Assembly: GCA_910584205.1 (NCBI GenBank)
Contig: CAJUAA010000022.1
Coordinates: 1-62,320 of the forward strand
DNA from: an uncultured Lachnospiraceae bacterium
Lineage (GTDB): Bacteria; Bacillota; Clostridia; Lachnospirales; Lachnospiraceae
DNA length: 62,320 nt
Direction of reading: 5' to 3'
Shown here in pieces: positions 51,162-59,130 of the stretch (positions are counted from its first letter, which is position 1; each line of letters begins with the position of its first letter). A program made the translations under genes and the position numbers. The notes under the pieces are model-generated. The model saw only the letters and a program-made list of their open reading frames with translations. It had not been told where the DNA came from and did not search any database.

Positions 51162-51192
51162 GGGCTGGTGCAGAGGTATCAGTCCTTTTTTT
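51162..51192 (+). terminator. Terminator after ftsZ
   Basis: GGGCTG (51162-51167) pairs with CAGTCC (51180-51185), one G-U pair, followed by seven Ts. Confidence 0.7.
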
Positions 51193-51228
51193 GCTGTGTA
51201 TATACAGGAAGGAACGGGAGAAAAGAGG

Positions 51229-52098
51229 ATGGAAGAGAAAAGGATCACAGGACATACAGGACTGACCTGCCTGCTGGGAAGTCCGGTGGCACACAGTATA
51301 TCGCCGGAGATGCACAATGAATCGTTCCGGTATCACGGGCTGGATTTTGTGTATCTGGCCTTTGATGTGGCGCCGGAGCGGTTTGGCCAGGCCGTGGAAG
51401 GGCTCATCGCCGTGAACGCCAGAGGATGGAACTGTACGATGCCCCACAAGAGACGAATGTACGATCGGGCGGATGCGCTGTCCGAGGAGGCGGGGCTGAT
51501 CGGGGCGGTCAATACGGTCGTCCAGGAAAACGGCGTGCTGACCGGATATAACACGGACGGAAAAGGATATATGCAGGCGGTCCGGGATGCGGGTTACGAC
51601 ATCATTGGGCAGAAGATGACGCTTCTGGGAGCGGGCGGCGCTGCGGCCTCCATCATCTCCCAGGCGGCGCTGGACGGCGTGTCAAAGATCGATCTTTTTG
51701 CCCGGAAAGGAAATTCCTGGGACTCCATCCGGGAGGTGGCGGATCGGATCAACAGCCGCACGTCCTGCAGGATCAGTCTGTATGAGCTGCAGGAGGAACG
51801 GCAGATGAGAAGGAGCCTGGAAAGCAGCCGGATTCTTGTCAACGCATCCTCCGTAGGTATGAGCCCCCGGGAGGAGGAGTGTCTTATACCTGACAAAAGC
51901 TTTTTCCATCCGGAGCTGATCGTGTCGGATGTGATCTACAACCCGCGGAAGACAAAGCTTCTTCGGATGGCGGAAGAGGCAGGCTGCCGGGTATTCAACG
52001 GAATGTACATGCTGCTCTATCAGGGCGCCTGCGCGTTTGAGTTGTGGACGGGAAAGCAGATGCCCACAGAGCTTGTGAAGGAAACATATTTCAGATAA
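51229..52098 (+). CDS. aroE: Shikimate dehydrogenase
   Basis: 289 residues. Shikimate-binding GSPVAHSISPEMHN, catalytic Lys in CTMPHKRRMYD, GYNTDGKGY, nucleotide loop LLGAGGAAASI and C-terminal NGMYMLLYQGACAFELWTG. Converts 3-dehydroshikimate to shikimate with NADPH. GGGAGAAAAGAGG precedes ATG 51229. Pairs with aroD 15 bp downstream. Confidence 0.95.
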   Translation: MEEKRITGHTGLTCLLGSPVAHSISPEMHNESFRYHGLDFVYLAFDVAPERFGQAVEGLIAVNARGWNCTMPHKRRMYDRADALSEEAGLIGAVNTVVQENGVLTGYNTDGKGYMQAVRDAGYDIIGQKMTLLGAGGAAASIISQAALDGVSKIDLFARKGNSWDSIREVADRINSRTSCRISLYELQEERQMRRSLESSRILVNASSVGMSPREEECLIPDKSFFHPELIVSDVIYNPRKTKLLRMAEEAGCRVFNGMYMLLYQGACAFELWTGKQMPTELVKETYFR

Positions 52099-52113
52099 GG
52101 AAGTACAGGACAG

Positions 52114-52869
52114 ATGAAAAAAGTATTTCAGACAGCTACGGGAATATTCGGCGGAGGAACGCCTCTGGTCTGCGTGCCCATCGTGGCCGGGGACCAGGAC
52201 GGGATCTGGAAAAAGGCGGAGGAGATCCGGGTGCTTCCGGTGGATATCGTGGAATGGCGGGCGGATTTTTATACGGACGTAAAAGATTTCGGGAAGGTCC
52301 TTGATACGCTGGGCGGACTGAAAAAACGCCTGACAGAAAAATCCCTCCTTTTTACGTTCCGTACCAGAGGCGAGGGAGGAAATCTGGAACTGAGTCCGGA
52401 GGCCTGCTACCGGCTGAACCGGGAGGCGGCCGGCTCCGGATACGCGGATCTGATCGATGTGGAGGCGTACCTTGACCCGGCGCGGACAGCGGAGGAGATT
52501 CAAAGGCTTCATGAGACGCCGGGGGTCCGTGTGATTGCATCCAGCCATGCGTTTGACCGGACGCCGCCGGCGGAGGAGATGCTGGGACGCCTGAGGCAGA
52601 TGGAGGCGTTCGGGGCGGACGCGGCGAAGCTGGCGGTGATGCCGAAGGACCGTCAGGACGTGCTGAACCTTTTGCAGGCGGCGCTGTGGGCGGACGAGGA
52701 GCTGTCCATCCCCACGGTCACCATGTCCATGGGAAGCACGGGGGTGGTGAGCCGCATCTGCGGCCGGCTCACCGGTTCGGCCATGACCTTTGCCGCCGCC
52801 GGACAGGTTTCCGCTCCGGGACAGATTCCGGTTGCACAGATGACGGACATACTGAAGATTACAGGATAA
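52114..52869 (+). CDS. aroD: 3-dehydroquinate dehydratase, type I
   Basis: 251 residues. Strand VCVPIVAGDQD, EWRADFYTD, LLFTFRTRGEGG, catalytic His in VIASSHAFDRTP and Schiff-base Lys in AAKLAVMPKDRQDVL. It forms 3-dehydroshikimate, the substrate of AroE upstream. Third shikimate gene aroK lies 3.4 kb away, beyond the sporulation block. Confidence 0.95.
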   Translation: MKKVFQTATGIFGGGTPLVCVPIVAGDQDGIWKKAEEIRVLPVDIVEWRADFYTDVKDFGKVLDTLGGLKKRLTEKSLLFTFRTRGEGGNLELSPEACYRLNREAAGSGYADLIDVEAYLDPARTAEEIQRLHETPGVRVIASSHAFDRTPPAEEMLGRLRQMEAFGADAAKLAVMPKDRQDVLNLLQAALWADEELSIPTVTMSMGSTGVVSRICGRLTGSAMTFAAAGQVSAPGQIPVAQMTDILKITG

Positions 52870-52874
52870 CAGAG

Positions 52875-52925
52875 CGACAGGCAGGGAACTGTGTAAAGAA
52901 CGGCAGTCCCTGCCTGTCGATTTTC
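52875..52925 (+). terminator. Terminator after aroD
   Basis: CGACAGGCAGGG (52875-52886) pairs perfectly with CCCTGCCTGTCG (52908-52919), plus an inner ACTG/CAGT, followed by ATTTTC. Confidence 0.85.
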
Positions 52926-52955
52926 GTAGATAAAAATGCCCGTATAGCCGCAGAA

Positions 52956-52989
52956 TCCGACAGGGATTTTAACCCGTCCTCCCTATAAT
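52956..52989 (+). promoter_or_regulatory. Promoter of spoIIGA-sigE with a 0A-box-like site
   Basis: TATAAT at 52984-52989 has no proper -35, but TCCGACA (52956-52962, complement TGTCGGA, one base from a 0A box) is centred about 37 bp before the expected start, and TGTCGAT lies further up at 52915-52921. This resembles the Spo0A-driven spoIIG promoter of Bacillus. A small inverted repeat ATGGT-GATT-ACCAT follows at 52988-53001. Confidence 0.5.
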
Positions 52990-53018
52990 GGTGATTACCA
53001 TAAGAGAGAGGGTGGCAA

Positions 53019-53798
53019 GTGTACTATGAAGTTTATGTAGATGTACTGTTTGTAAAAAATCTCTGGATGAATGCGGCGCTGCTGGCGATGACGGTGTGGG
53101 CGGATCAGAAAAGGGTCCGGCCCATGAGGATTCTGGCAGCTGCGGCGGCGGGCAGTCTGGGTGCCTGCGCGCTGTATCTCGCATCCGCCCGGCTGGCCGG
53201 GATCCATTATATTCTGGGATCACTGATTCTGGCGGCGGGGATGACAGGGATCGCCTGTCCGGGCAGAAAGCATTTTGCAGGACGGATGCTCTGCCTGTAT
53301 ATGGAAGGGTTTTTACTCAATGGAATTCTGCGGTATCTGGAACAGTTTCACAGGCTGAGCGGTCTGTGGTTTGCAGTTTTCAGCAGTATATCGGCAGTGT
53401 TTGTAATGGCAGCGGAGTACATAGGGAGAAGCAGAAGGAGGGAGGAAAAAAGGACCTTCTCTGTAATCCTGCATCATGGGGCGTGCGGGGTGCCTGTGGG
53501 GGCGCTGTACGATACAGGGAACAGCCTGTATGATCCCATCAGTCAAAAGGCAGTCAGTATCCTGGATGGGGATATTCTGGAGGAGCTTCTCAGAAAATCA
53601 GGGAAAGAGAGGCTGCCCAGATTTATCCCGTATCATACCATATCGGAGCAGGGGGTTCTGGAATCCTATGTCCTGGACGGGATGGAACTTGAGACCGGAG
53701 ACGGGAGCCGGTGGATCGATCATCCGATGATTGCACGTATGCCGGGTAAAAGCGGACAGTATCAGCTCATACTTCATCGTGACCTGCTTTCCTCGTAA
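53019..53798 (+). CDS. spoIIGA: Sigma-E processing peptidase SpoIIGA
   Basis: 259 residues, a little shorter than the Bacillus protein. Five membrane helices fill the first 135 residues; the C-terminal half is an aspartic protease domain with the motif ALYDTGNSLYDP (Asp165). It cleaves pro-sigma-E in the mother cell when triggered by SpoIIR. GTG 53019 follows AGAGAGGGTGG. It is 14 bp upstream of sigE, the standard pair. Confidence 0.93.
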   Translation: MYYEVYVDVLFVKNLWMNAALLAMTVWADQKRVRPMRILAAAAAGSLGACALYLASARLAGIHYILGSLILAAGMTGIACPGRKHFAGRMLCLYMEGFLLNGILRYLEQFHRLSGLWFAVFSSISAVFVMAAEYIGRSRRREEKRTFSVILHHGACGVPVGALYDTGNSLYDPISQKAVSILDGDILEELLRKSGKERLPRFIPYHTISEQGVLESYVLDGMELETGDGSRWIDHPMIARMPGKSGQYQLILHRDLLSS

Positions 53799-53812
53799 AA
53801 AGAGGAGGCATT

Positions 53813-54553
53813 ATGATTATCAAGGTAACGATACCACATCAGATTCAGCTTAAAGTGGCGCCAAAGTTCAAAAGCATGTTCTTTTCCAAAAAGGGGGAGA
53901 TCCATTACATCGGAGGAGCGGAGATCCTGCCGCCGCCTCTGAATGCGGAGGAAGAGAGCCGTGCGATCATGGGCCTGGAGACAGAGCAGGAGCAGCAGGC
54001 CAGGTCCAAACTGATCGAACACAATCTGAGGCTGGTCGTATACATAGCGAAAAAATTCGACAACACAGGAGTCGGAGTGGAGGACCTGATCTCCATCGGA
54101 ACCATCGGCCTGATCAAGGCCATCAATACATTTAACCGAAATAAAAACATCAAGCTGGCAACCTATGCGTCCCGCTGTATTGAAAACGAGATCCTTATGT
54201 ATCTGAGACGCAACAGCAAGGTGCGGATGGAGGTGTCCATCGACGAGCCGCTGAATGTGGACTGGGACGGGAACGAACTGCTCCTGTCGGACATTCTGGG
54301 GACGGATGAGGATATTATCTACCGGGATCTGGAAAATGAGGTGGAGAGAAAGCTTCTGAAGAAAGCCCTTTCCAAGCTGTCCAAGAGGGAGAAAATGATC
54401 ATCGAACTGAGGTTCGGACTGAACCATCCGGCAGGACGGGAGATGACGCAGAAGGAAGTGGCGGATCTGCTGGGGATTTCCCAGTCCTATATCTCCCGTC
54501 TGGAGAAAAAGATCATCTGCCGGCTGAAGAAGGAGATCGTGAAATACGAATAG
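53813..54553 (+). CDS. sigE: RNA polymerase sporulation sigma factor SigE (pro-form)
   Basis: 246 residues. An N-terminal pro-sequence with basic and hydrophobic residues (IIKVTIPHQIQLKVAPKF up to KKGEIHYIGG) is followed by sigma-70 regions 2 (NLRLVVYIAKKFDNTG, EDLISIGTIGLIKAINTF) and 4 (LSKREKMIIELRFGL, VADLLGISQSYISRLEKKI). Early mother-cell sigma factor, activated by SpoIIGA. RBS AGAGGAGGC. Its stop is only 10 bp from the stop of the convergent sigG. Confidence 0.96.
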   Translation: MIIKVTIPHQIQLKVAPKFKSMFFSKKGEIHYIGGAEILPPPLNAEEESRAIMGLETEQEQQARSKLIEHNLRLVVYIAKKFDNTGVGVEDLISIGTIGLIKAINTFNRNKNIKLATYASRCIENEILMYLRRNSKVRMEVSIDEPLNVDWDGNELLLSDILGTDEDIIYRDLENEVERKLLKKALSKLSKREKMIIELRFGLNHPAGREMTQKEVADLLGISQSYISRLEKKIICRLKKEIVKYE

Positions 54554-54563
54554 CCGCCGGCTT

Positions 54564-55340
54564 CTATTTCAGGTATCCACGCATGGTCTTCAGAGCGTTT
54601 TTCTCCAGCCGGCTGACCTGAGCCTGGGAGATGTGTATCTCCTCCGCTACCTCCATCTGGGTCTTTCCTTCAAAAAAGCGCAGGTTGATGATATGGTTCT
54701 CCCTGGGACTCAGCCGCTTCATGGCTTCTGACAGGGAGAGGCTTTCCACCCAGGTATCTTCTTTGTTTTTCCGGTCGCTGATCTGATCCATCACATAGAG
54801 GGTGTCGCCGCCCTCTGTGTAGACCGGATCATAGAGGCTGACGGGGCTCTGGATGGCGTCGAGGGCATAGACGATATCCTCTTTCGGGATTCCGATGGAC
54901 TCCGAGATCTCCTGGATCGTAGGCTCCCTGGAATTTTCCTTCAGCAGGTTTTCCTTGGCATAGATCGCCTTGTAGGCGGTATCCCTGAGAGAACGGCTGA
55001 CACGGATGCTGTTGTTGTCGCGCAGATAACGGCGGATCTCTCCGATAATCATGGGGACAGCGTAAGTACTGAACTTGACGTCCATGGTGCAGTCAAAGTT
55101 GTCGATGGCCTTCATCAGGCCGATGCATCCGATCTGGAACAGGTCATCCACGTTCTCGTTGCTGGAGGAGAAACGTTTGATGACGCTTAAAACCAGTCGG
55201 AGGTTTCCCTTGATGTACAGTTCTCTGGCTTCTTTATCTCCTTTCTGAATGCGTTCAAAAAGCATCTTCTTTTCATCATTGGTGAGGAGCGGTAGTTTGG
55301 ATGTGTTGACTCCGCAGATTTCAACCTTGTTCACAACCAT
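54564..55340 (-). CDS. sigG: RNA polymerase forespore sigma factor SigG
   Basis: 258 residues. The start VNKVEICGVNTSKLPLLTND is diagnostic of SigG; region 2 (NLRLVLSVIKRFSSSNENVDDLFQIGCIGLMKAI), VKFSTYAVPMIIGEIRRYLRD and region 4 (QMEVAEEIHISQAQVSRLEKNA) follow. Late forespore sigma factor. ATG 55340 has GGAGGAAATT upstream. GCATA at 55398-55402 on the minus strand followed by GGGAAATGC could be a forespore-type promoter, but the match is weak. Unlike the usual arrangement it faces sigE. Confidence 0.95.
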   Translation of the reverse strand: MVVNKVEICGVNTSKLPLLTNDEKKMLFERIQKGDKEARELYIKGNLRLVLSVIKRFSSSNENVDDLFQIGCIGLMKAIDNFDCTMDVKFSTYAVPMIIGEIRRYLRDNNSIRVSRSLRDTAYKAIYAKENLLKENSREPTIQEISESIGIPKEDIVYALDAIQSPVSLYDPVYTEGGDTLYVMDQISDRKNKEDTWVESLSLSEAMKRLSPRENHIINLRFFEGKTQMEVAEEIHISQAQVSRLEKNALKTMRGYLK

Positions 55341-55439
55341 TGAATTTCCTCCTGCAGCATCGTTTATACATAAAAGCATTTCCCAAAATGTTCTGCTTAT
55401 GCAGAAGAAAACCAAATAAAAAATGGCAAAATCTGTGTA

Positions 55440-55718
55440 TCAGCCGGGCAGGCCTCCCGCTCGTTTTCTGGGACAGAGCACATCCTCCTCACATACTTCC
55501 ACCAGGATGATGTCGGGGCCGATCTGGCAGATTTTGTTCCAGGGGATGATGTATTCCTGATCCGGTCCGAGCAGGCCGCAGAGCCGAAAAGGCCCTGGGA
55601 CAATCAGGGAACAGATACATCCCTTTCTCTCGTCCAGAATCAGATCGCATACTTTTCCCAGGCGCTTGCAGTCGCAGCGGTTGACAACGTCTTTTTCTTT
55701 TAATTCACAAAAGCGCAT
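55440..55718 (-). CDS. ylmC: YlmC/YmxH family PRC-barrel sporulation protein
   Basis: 92 residues of PRC-barrel fold: MRFCELKEKDVVNRCDCKRLGKVCDLILDERKG (in two parts), then PGPFRLCGLLGPDQEYIIPWNKICQIGPDIILVEV. Members are found with sporulation genes in Bacilli and Clostridia; function unknown. It is followed on the same strand by sigG, 99 bp away. Contains six or more cysteines, unusually many for its size. Confidence 0.85.
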   Translation of the reverse strand: MRFCELKEKDVVNRCDCKRLGKVCDLILDERKGCICSLIVPGPFRLCGLLGPDQEYIIPWNKICQIGPDIILVEVCEEDVLCPRKRAGGLPG

Positions 55719-55800
55719 GATACAGACAGGAAAACTCCTTTTCTTTTCAGTTTATGCAGGGACAGGCCCGATAAACACTGCCTTTCCCGGAAGGCTTTCA

Positions 55801-55830
55801 TTGACAGAAAAGTCTCAGGTGATATATACT
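55801..55830 (+). promoter_or_regulatory. Promoter of nrdR
   Basis: TTGACA (55801-55806), 18 bp, TATACT (55825-55830). CTCAGGT and ACTTGAG flank the -10 as a near-palindrome (55814-55834) and may be an operator. Confidence 0.75.
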
Positions 55831-55855
55831 TGAGATGAGAGAAGGAGGTGTTCCT

Positions 55856-56305
55856 GTGAATTGCCCATATTGCGGAAAAGACAATACGAGAGTGATTGAT
55901 TCCAGGCCGGCGGACGACGGTGATTCCATCCGGCGGAGGAGGGAGTGCGACGGCTGCGGAAGGCGTTTTACGACCTATGAGAAGGTGGAGACGATTCCGG
56001 TCATTGTGATAAAAAAGGATAATAACCGGGAGACATACGATCGTTCCAAGATCGAGGGCGGGATCATACGTGCGTGCCATAAGCGCCCGATCTCAGCGGT
56101 GCAGGTGGAACAGCTGGTGGATGAGATCGAGGCGGTCATTTTTAATAAGGAAATAAGGGAGATCTCCACAAGAGAGATCGGGGAGCTGGTCATGGAAAAG
56201 CTGAAAAGGCTGGATTCCGTGGCGTATGTCCGGTTTGCGTCGGTCTATCGGGAGTTCAAGGATGTGAACACTTTTATGGATGAGCTGAAGAAAATCGTGG
56301 AGTAG
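55856..56305 (+). CDS. nrdR: Transcriptional repressor NrdR
   Basis: 149 residues. Zinc ribbon with NCPYCGKDNTRVIDSR and RRECDGCGRRFTTYEKVE, then the ATP-cone (VIVIKKDNNRETYDRSKIEGG onward). It senses ATP/dATP and represses ribonucleotide reductase genes, none of which are in the window. GTG 55856 follows AAGGAGGTG by 6 nt and gives the standard NCPYCG start. Confidence 0.96.
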   Translation: MNCPYCGKDNTRVIDSRPADDGDSIRRRRECDGCGRRFTTYEKVETIPVIVIKKDNNRETYDRSKIEGGIIRACHKRPISAVQVEQLVDEIEAVIFNKEIREISTREIGELVMEKLKRLDSVAYVRFASVYREFKDVNTFMDELKKIVE

Positions 56306-56310
56306 GGCAG

Positions 56311-56829
56311 ATGAAGAATTACATACTGATCGGGTTTATGGGAGCCGGTAAGACGACAGTCGGAAAGCTTCTGGCAAAGGAAAAAGGGATGGACTTTGTG
56401 GACACGGACGAGCGGATTGTATCGGAGCAGAACAGGGACATTCCGGATATTTTTACAGAGGACGGCGAGGCGCATTTCCGGGATCTGGAGACGGACCTTT
56501 TAAGGCGGATGCAGGAGGATACGGAGCATGCGGTGGTCTCTGTGGGCGGCGGCATGCCGGTGCGCCCGGAGAACCGGGAACTGCTTCGAAGCCTTGGCTG
56601 CGTGGTCTATCTGTCCGCGGAAAAGCAGACGATCCTGGGACGGGTGCAAAACGACGGCAGCCGGCCCATGCTGAACGGGAATGATCTGGAGACAAGAGTA
56701 GGACAGCTGATGCGGGAGAGGGAGAGCCTGTACCGCCAGGCAGCGCATGTGACGGTCCGGACGGACGGACGCAGCCTCCATCAGGTCCTGCGGATCATCG
56801 ATCAGGAGACACGAAGATTTGGACTTTGA
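56311..56829 (+). CDS. aroK: Shikimate kinase
   Basis: 172 residues. P-loop GFMGAGKTTVGKLLA, FVDTDERIV, FRDLETDLLRR, VVSVGGGMPVRPENR, and the lid arginine in GRVQNDGSRPML. Phosphorylates shikimate. Begins 5 bp after nrdR, so they share a transcript. Confidence 0.95.
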   Translation: MKNYILIGFMGAGKTTVGKLLAKEKGMDFVDTDERIVSEQNRDIPDIFTEDGEAHFRDLETDLLRRMQEDTEHAVVSVGGGMPVRPENRELLRSLGCVVYLSAEKQTILGRVQNDGSRPMLNGNDLETRVGQLMRERESLYRQAAHVTVRTDGRSLHQVLRIIDQETRRFGL

Positions 56830-56846
56830 TGGAATGAGGAGAAGCG

Positions 56847-57569
56847 ATGGTGAATATTCCGATGAAAACAGGAGGGGCGTGGAACAAAGACACGCTCCTT
56901 TCTGTCAATGCATTAAAACCGGGACAGGTGCGTAACGCGCAGAATATAGAAGGGCTGAACCGGAAGCCGGGGACGCCTCCGTCACCGCCGTCCGCGCAGA
57001 TGCGGACGCCTGCGCTGGCGCATCCGATCCGGAAAGGACAGAAAGTACCTTTGTCTTCCGGCGCGTCGGTCCGGCAGGCGGACGTCTGCCTTGGCTGGAA
57101 CAGCACGGATGCCAGATGCGATGTGGACGTGTCCGCTTTCCTGCTGGGAGAGAACGGGAAGGTGATCGGGGACGACTGGTTCGTCTTCTACGGGCAGACG
57201 AAGAGCCCGGACGGAAGCGTTGCATTTGAAGTGGACGGCGTGACGGACCGGGAGGTGATCCATGTGGATCTGGCGAAGCTGAATCCGTCGGTCCGTAAGA
57301 TCGTGTTTGTGCTGACGATCCACGAGGCGCTGGAGAAAGGGCTGCATTTCGGGATGCTGAAGGACGCCTATATCCGGATTCTGGACCGGGGGAACCGGAC
57401 GGAGCTGGTCAGCTTTCCGATGGTCGATTACTATACGAACGTCATCTCCATGATGATCGGAGAGCTGTATCTGCATAATGGAAACTGGAAATTTCATGGA
57501 GTCGGGAACGGAGTGGCAAAGGATCTGGCCGGCCTGTGCGGCCTGTACGGCGTGCAGGTGAGCGGTTAA
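56847..57569 (+). CDS. TerD-family protein
   Basis: 240 residues. A TerD domain from about residue 62: RKGQKVPLSSGASVRQADVCLGWN, DVDVSAFLLGENGKVIGDDWFVFYGQTKSPDGSVAFE, ending FPMVDYYTNVISMMIGELYLHNGNWKFHGVG. Preceded by a 60-residue proline-rich, probably flexible part. TerD proteins bind calcium and are linked to tellurite and stress resistance, but no ter ATPase or TerC is next to it. It precedes the AIM24 gene by 19 bp. Confidence 0.88.
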   Translation: MVNIPMKTGGAWNKDTLLSVNALKPGQVRNAQNIEGLNRKPGTPPSPPSAQMRTPALAHPIRKGQKVPLSSGASVRQADVCLGWNSTDARCDVDVSAFLLGENGKVIGDDWFVFYGQTKSPDGSVAFEVDGVTDREVIHVDLAKLNPSVRKIVFVLTIHEALEKGLHFGMLKDAYIRILDRGNRTELVSFPMVDYYTNVISMMIGELYLHNGNWKFHGVGNGVAKDLAGLCGLYGVQVSG

Positions 57570-57588
57570 CGAAGGGGAGGATAAGAAG

Positions 57589-58293
57589 ATGATTTCTTTT
57601 GAAACAGTCAACGAGCTGACATTAAAAGTAACCTGCAGGGGAAACGACGTGCTGTTTACCAAGGCCGGCGCTTTTATTGCGGGAGACAGCGCGGGAGGAA
57701 AGAACTACCGGTTTGAAAAGGTGCTTTTGGGCCCTCAGGGAAATCTGGGGCAGGCGGCGCTGGGGAGCATCCTCCGGCGGGTGACCGGAGAGAACCTTCC
57801 GCTCATGAAGGTAAACATGAACGGGGATTCCGTGACTTATTACGCCAACAACAGCCAGCATGTGCTTATCTATCAGCTGCAGTACGGGGAGATGATTTCC
57901 GTAGAGTCGGAAAACATCCTTGCCTTTACTCAGGACTGCAAGTACGATGTGCGGTTCATCGGATGCGGCGTGCTTTCCCAGAAAGGGCTGGCTACCTCCG
58001 TGCTGACCGGCAACGGGAGCAACGCCTGCGTGGCGATCCTGACCGACGGCAACCCCATCGTCCTTTCCAATGTGCAGAGCCGGAATACCATATCGGTGGA
58101 TCCGGACGCGGTGATCTGCTGGATGGGACAGGGACACTGCGATCCGCAGGTGAAGACGGATCTGTCCTGGAAAAACCTGATCGGGCAGGCTTCCGGGGAA
58201 TCCTATGCGTTTGAGTGGGGCGGAAATCAGCCGGTGTCCGTGATCGTACAGCCGTCAGAACGCAGGGGCGGGATCTCCGTACAGATGGACTGA
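57589..58293 (+). CDS. AIM24 family protein
   Basis: 234 residues, a double beta-sandwich protein of the AIM24 (formerly DUF124) family: FTKAGAFIAGDS, GQAALGSILRRVTGENLPLMKV, IAFTQD-like ILAFTQDCKYDVRF and VLTGNGSNACVAILTDGNPIVL. The bacterial role is unknown. It pairs with the TerD-like gene upstream; such pairs recur in Firmicutes. Confidence 0.88.
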   Translation: MISFETVNELTLKVTCRGNDVLFTKAGAFIAGDSAGGKNYRFEKVLLGPQGNLGQAALGSILRRVTGENLPLMKVNMNGDSVTYYANNSQHVLIYQLQYGEMISVESENILAFTQDCKYDVRFIGCGVLSQKGLATSVLTGNGSNACVAILTDGNPIVLSNVQSRNTISVDPDAVICWMGQGHCDPQVKTDLSWKNLIGQASGESYAFEWGGNQPVSVIVQPSERRGGISVQMD

Positions 58294-58311
58294 CATAAGG
58301 TGAAGGAGTGT

Positions 58312-58343
58312 GGCAGGATACCGTTTTGGGTCCTGCCGTTTTT
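58312..58343 (+). terminator. Terminator between the AIM24 and agrA-like genes
   Basis: GGCAGGA (58312-58318) pairs with TCCTGCC (58331-58337), followed by GTTTTTG. It ends 4 nt before the ATG of the response regulator, leaving no space for a promoter or a clear ribosome site. Confidence 0.75.
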
Positions 58344-58347
58344 GAGT

Positions 58348-59127
58348 ATGGTGAAATTATATCTGTGTGAAGATGATTCGATACAACTGGAATATTATGC
58401 CGGGCTGCTGCGCCGCCTGATATCGGAGAACAGCCAAACGGCGGATTTTCAAGGGGCGTATCCGGATCCGGAAGCCTTTCTTGAGGGTGTGGTAGACAGC
58501 CTGTCAGAAGAAGACGGAGCTCTGTTTTTTCTGGATATCTGTCTGCCGGAAGCGTCGATGGACGGTCTGGAACTGGCGGGGATTCTGCGGAAGAGGTATC
58601 CGGCCTCACAGATCGTGTTTCTGACTTCCGAAGCGCAGTATGCGGTACAGACGTATGAATACCGTCTGGAGGTTCTGGACTATCTTGTAAAAGAACCGCT
58701 GGATCTGCTGGCATCGGGTGAAGAGAAGCTGCAGAACAGACTTCAGAATATCCTGAAAAGATGCCTGGAAAAAGAGAAATACGGATCATACAGAGAGCAG
58801 AAGAAAATAAAGCTTGGAACAAAGGAAGGCTATATCTGTCTGGACCCGGAATCGGTCTTCTGTGCCAATGCGGTAAAAGAACGGCATCAAATCGAGCTCT
58901 ATCTGGATCACCGGAAGATTCTGTCGCCTGTGACGCTGGATCAGGCGAAGAACTGCCTTGGAGATGGATTCCGGTTCTGCAACAAATCCTGTCTCGTTAA
59001 CCTGAAGAAGATCAGGAGCGTGGATCTGAAAGAGCGTTTTCTATGGCTGGAAAACGGAATGAGATGTGAAATTTCGTTTCGGGAAGTGCAGTTTTTTAAA
59101 AAATACGGAAGACAGCAGGGAGGGTGA
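58348..59127 (+). CDS. agrA: LytTR-type response regulator (AgrA-like)
   Basis: 259 residues. Receiver domain with acidic pocket CEDD and phosphoacceptor Asp63 (LFFLDICLPEASMDGLELA), switch Thr (IVFLTSEAQYA) and Lys (VLDYLVKEPLD), then a LytTR DNA-binding domain from about 155 (IKLGTKEGYICLDPESVFC, CNKSCLVNLKKIRSVDL, REVQFFKKYG). This is the AgrA architecture. The start lacks a good ribosome site; a GTG at 58300 with AAGG ahead is an alternative but would add a stretch covering the terminator hairpin. It precedes the kinase by 3 bp. Confidence 0.92.
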   Translation: MVKLYLCEDDSIQLEYYAGLLRRLISENSQTADFQGAYPDPEAFLEGVVDSLSEEDGALFFLDICLPEASMDGLELAGILRKRYPASQIVFLTSEAQYAVQTYEYRLEVLDYLVKEPLDLLASGEEKLQNRLQNILKRCLEKEKYGSYREQKKIKLGTKEGYICLDPESVFCANAVKERHQIELYLDHRKILSPVTLDQAKNCLGDGFRFCNKSCLVNLKKIRSVDLKERFLWLENGMRCEISFREVQFFKKYGRQQGG

Positions 59128-59130
59128 TCG

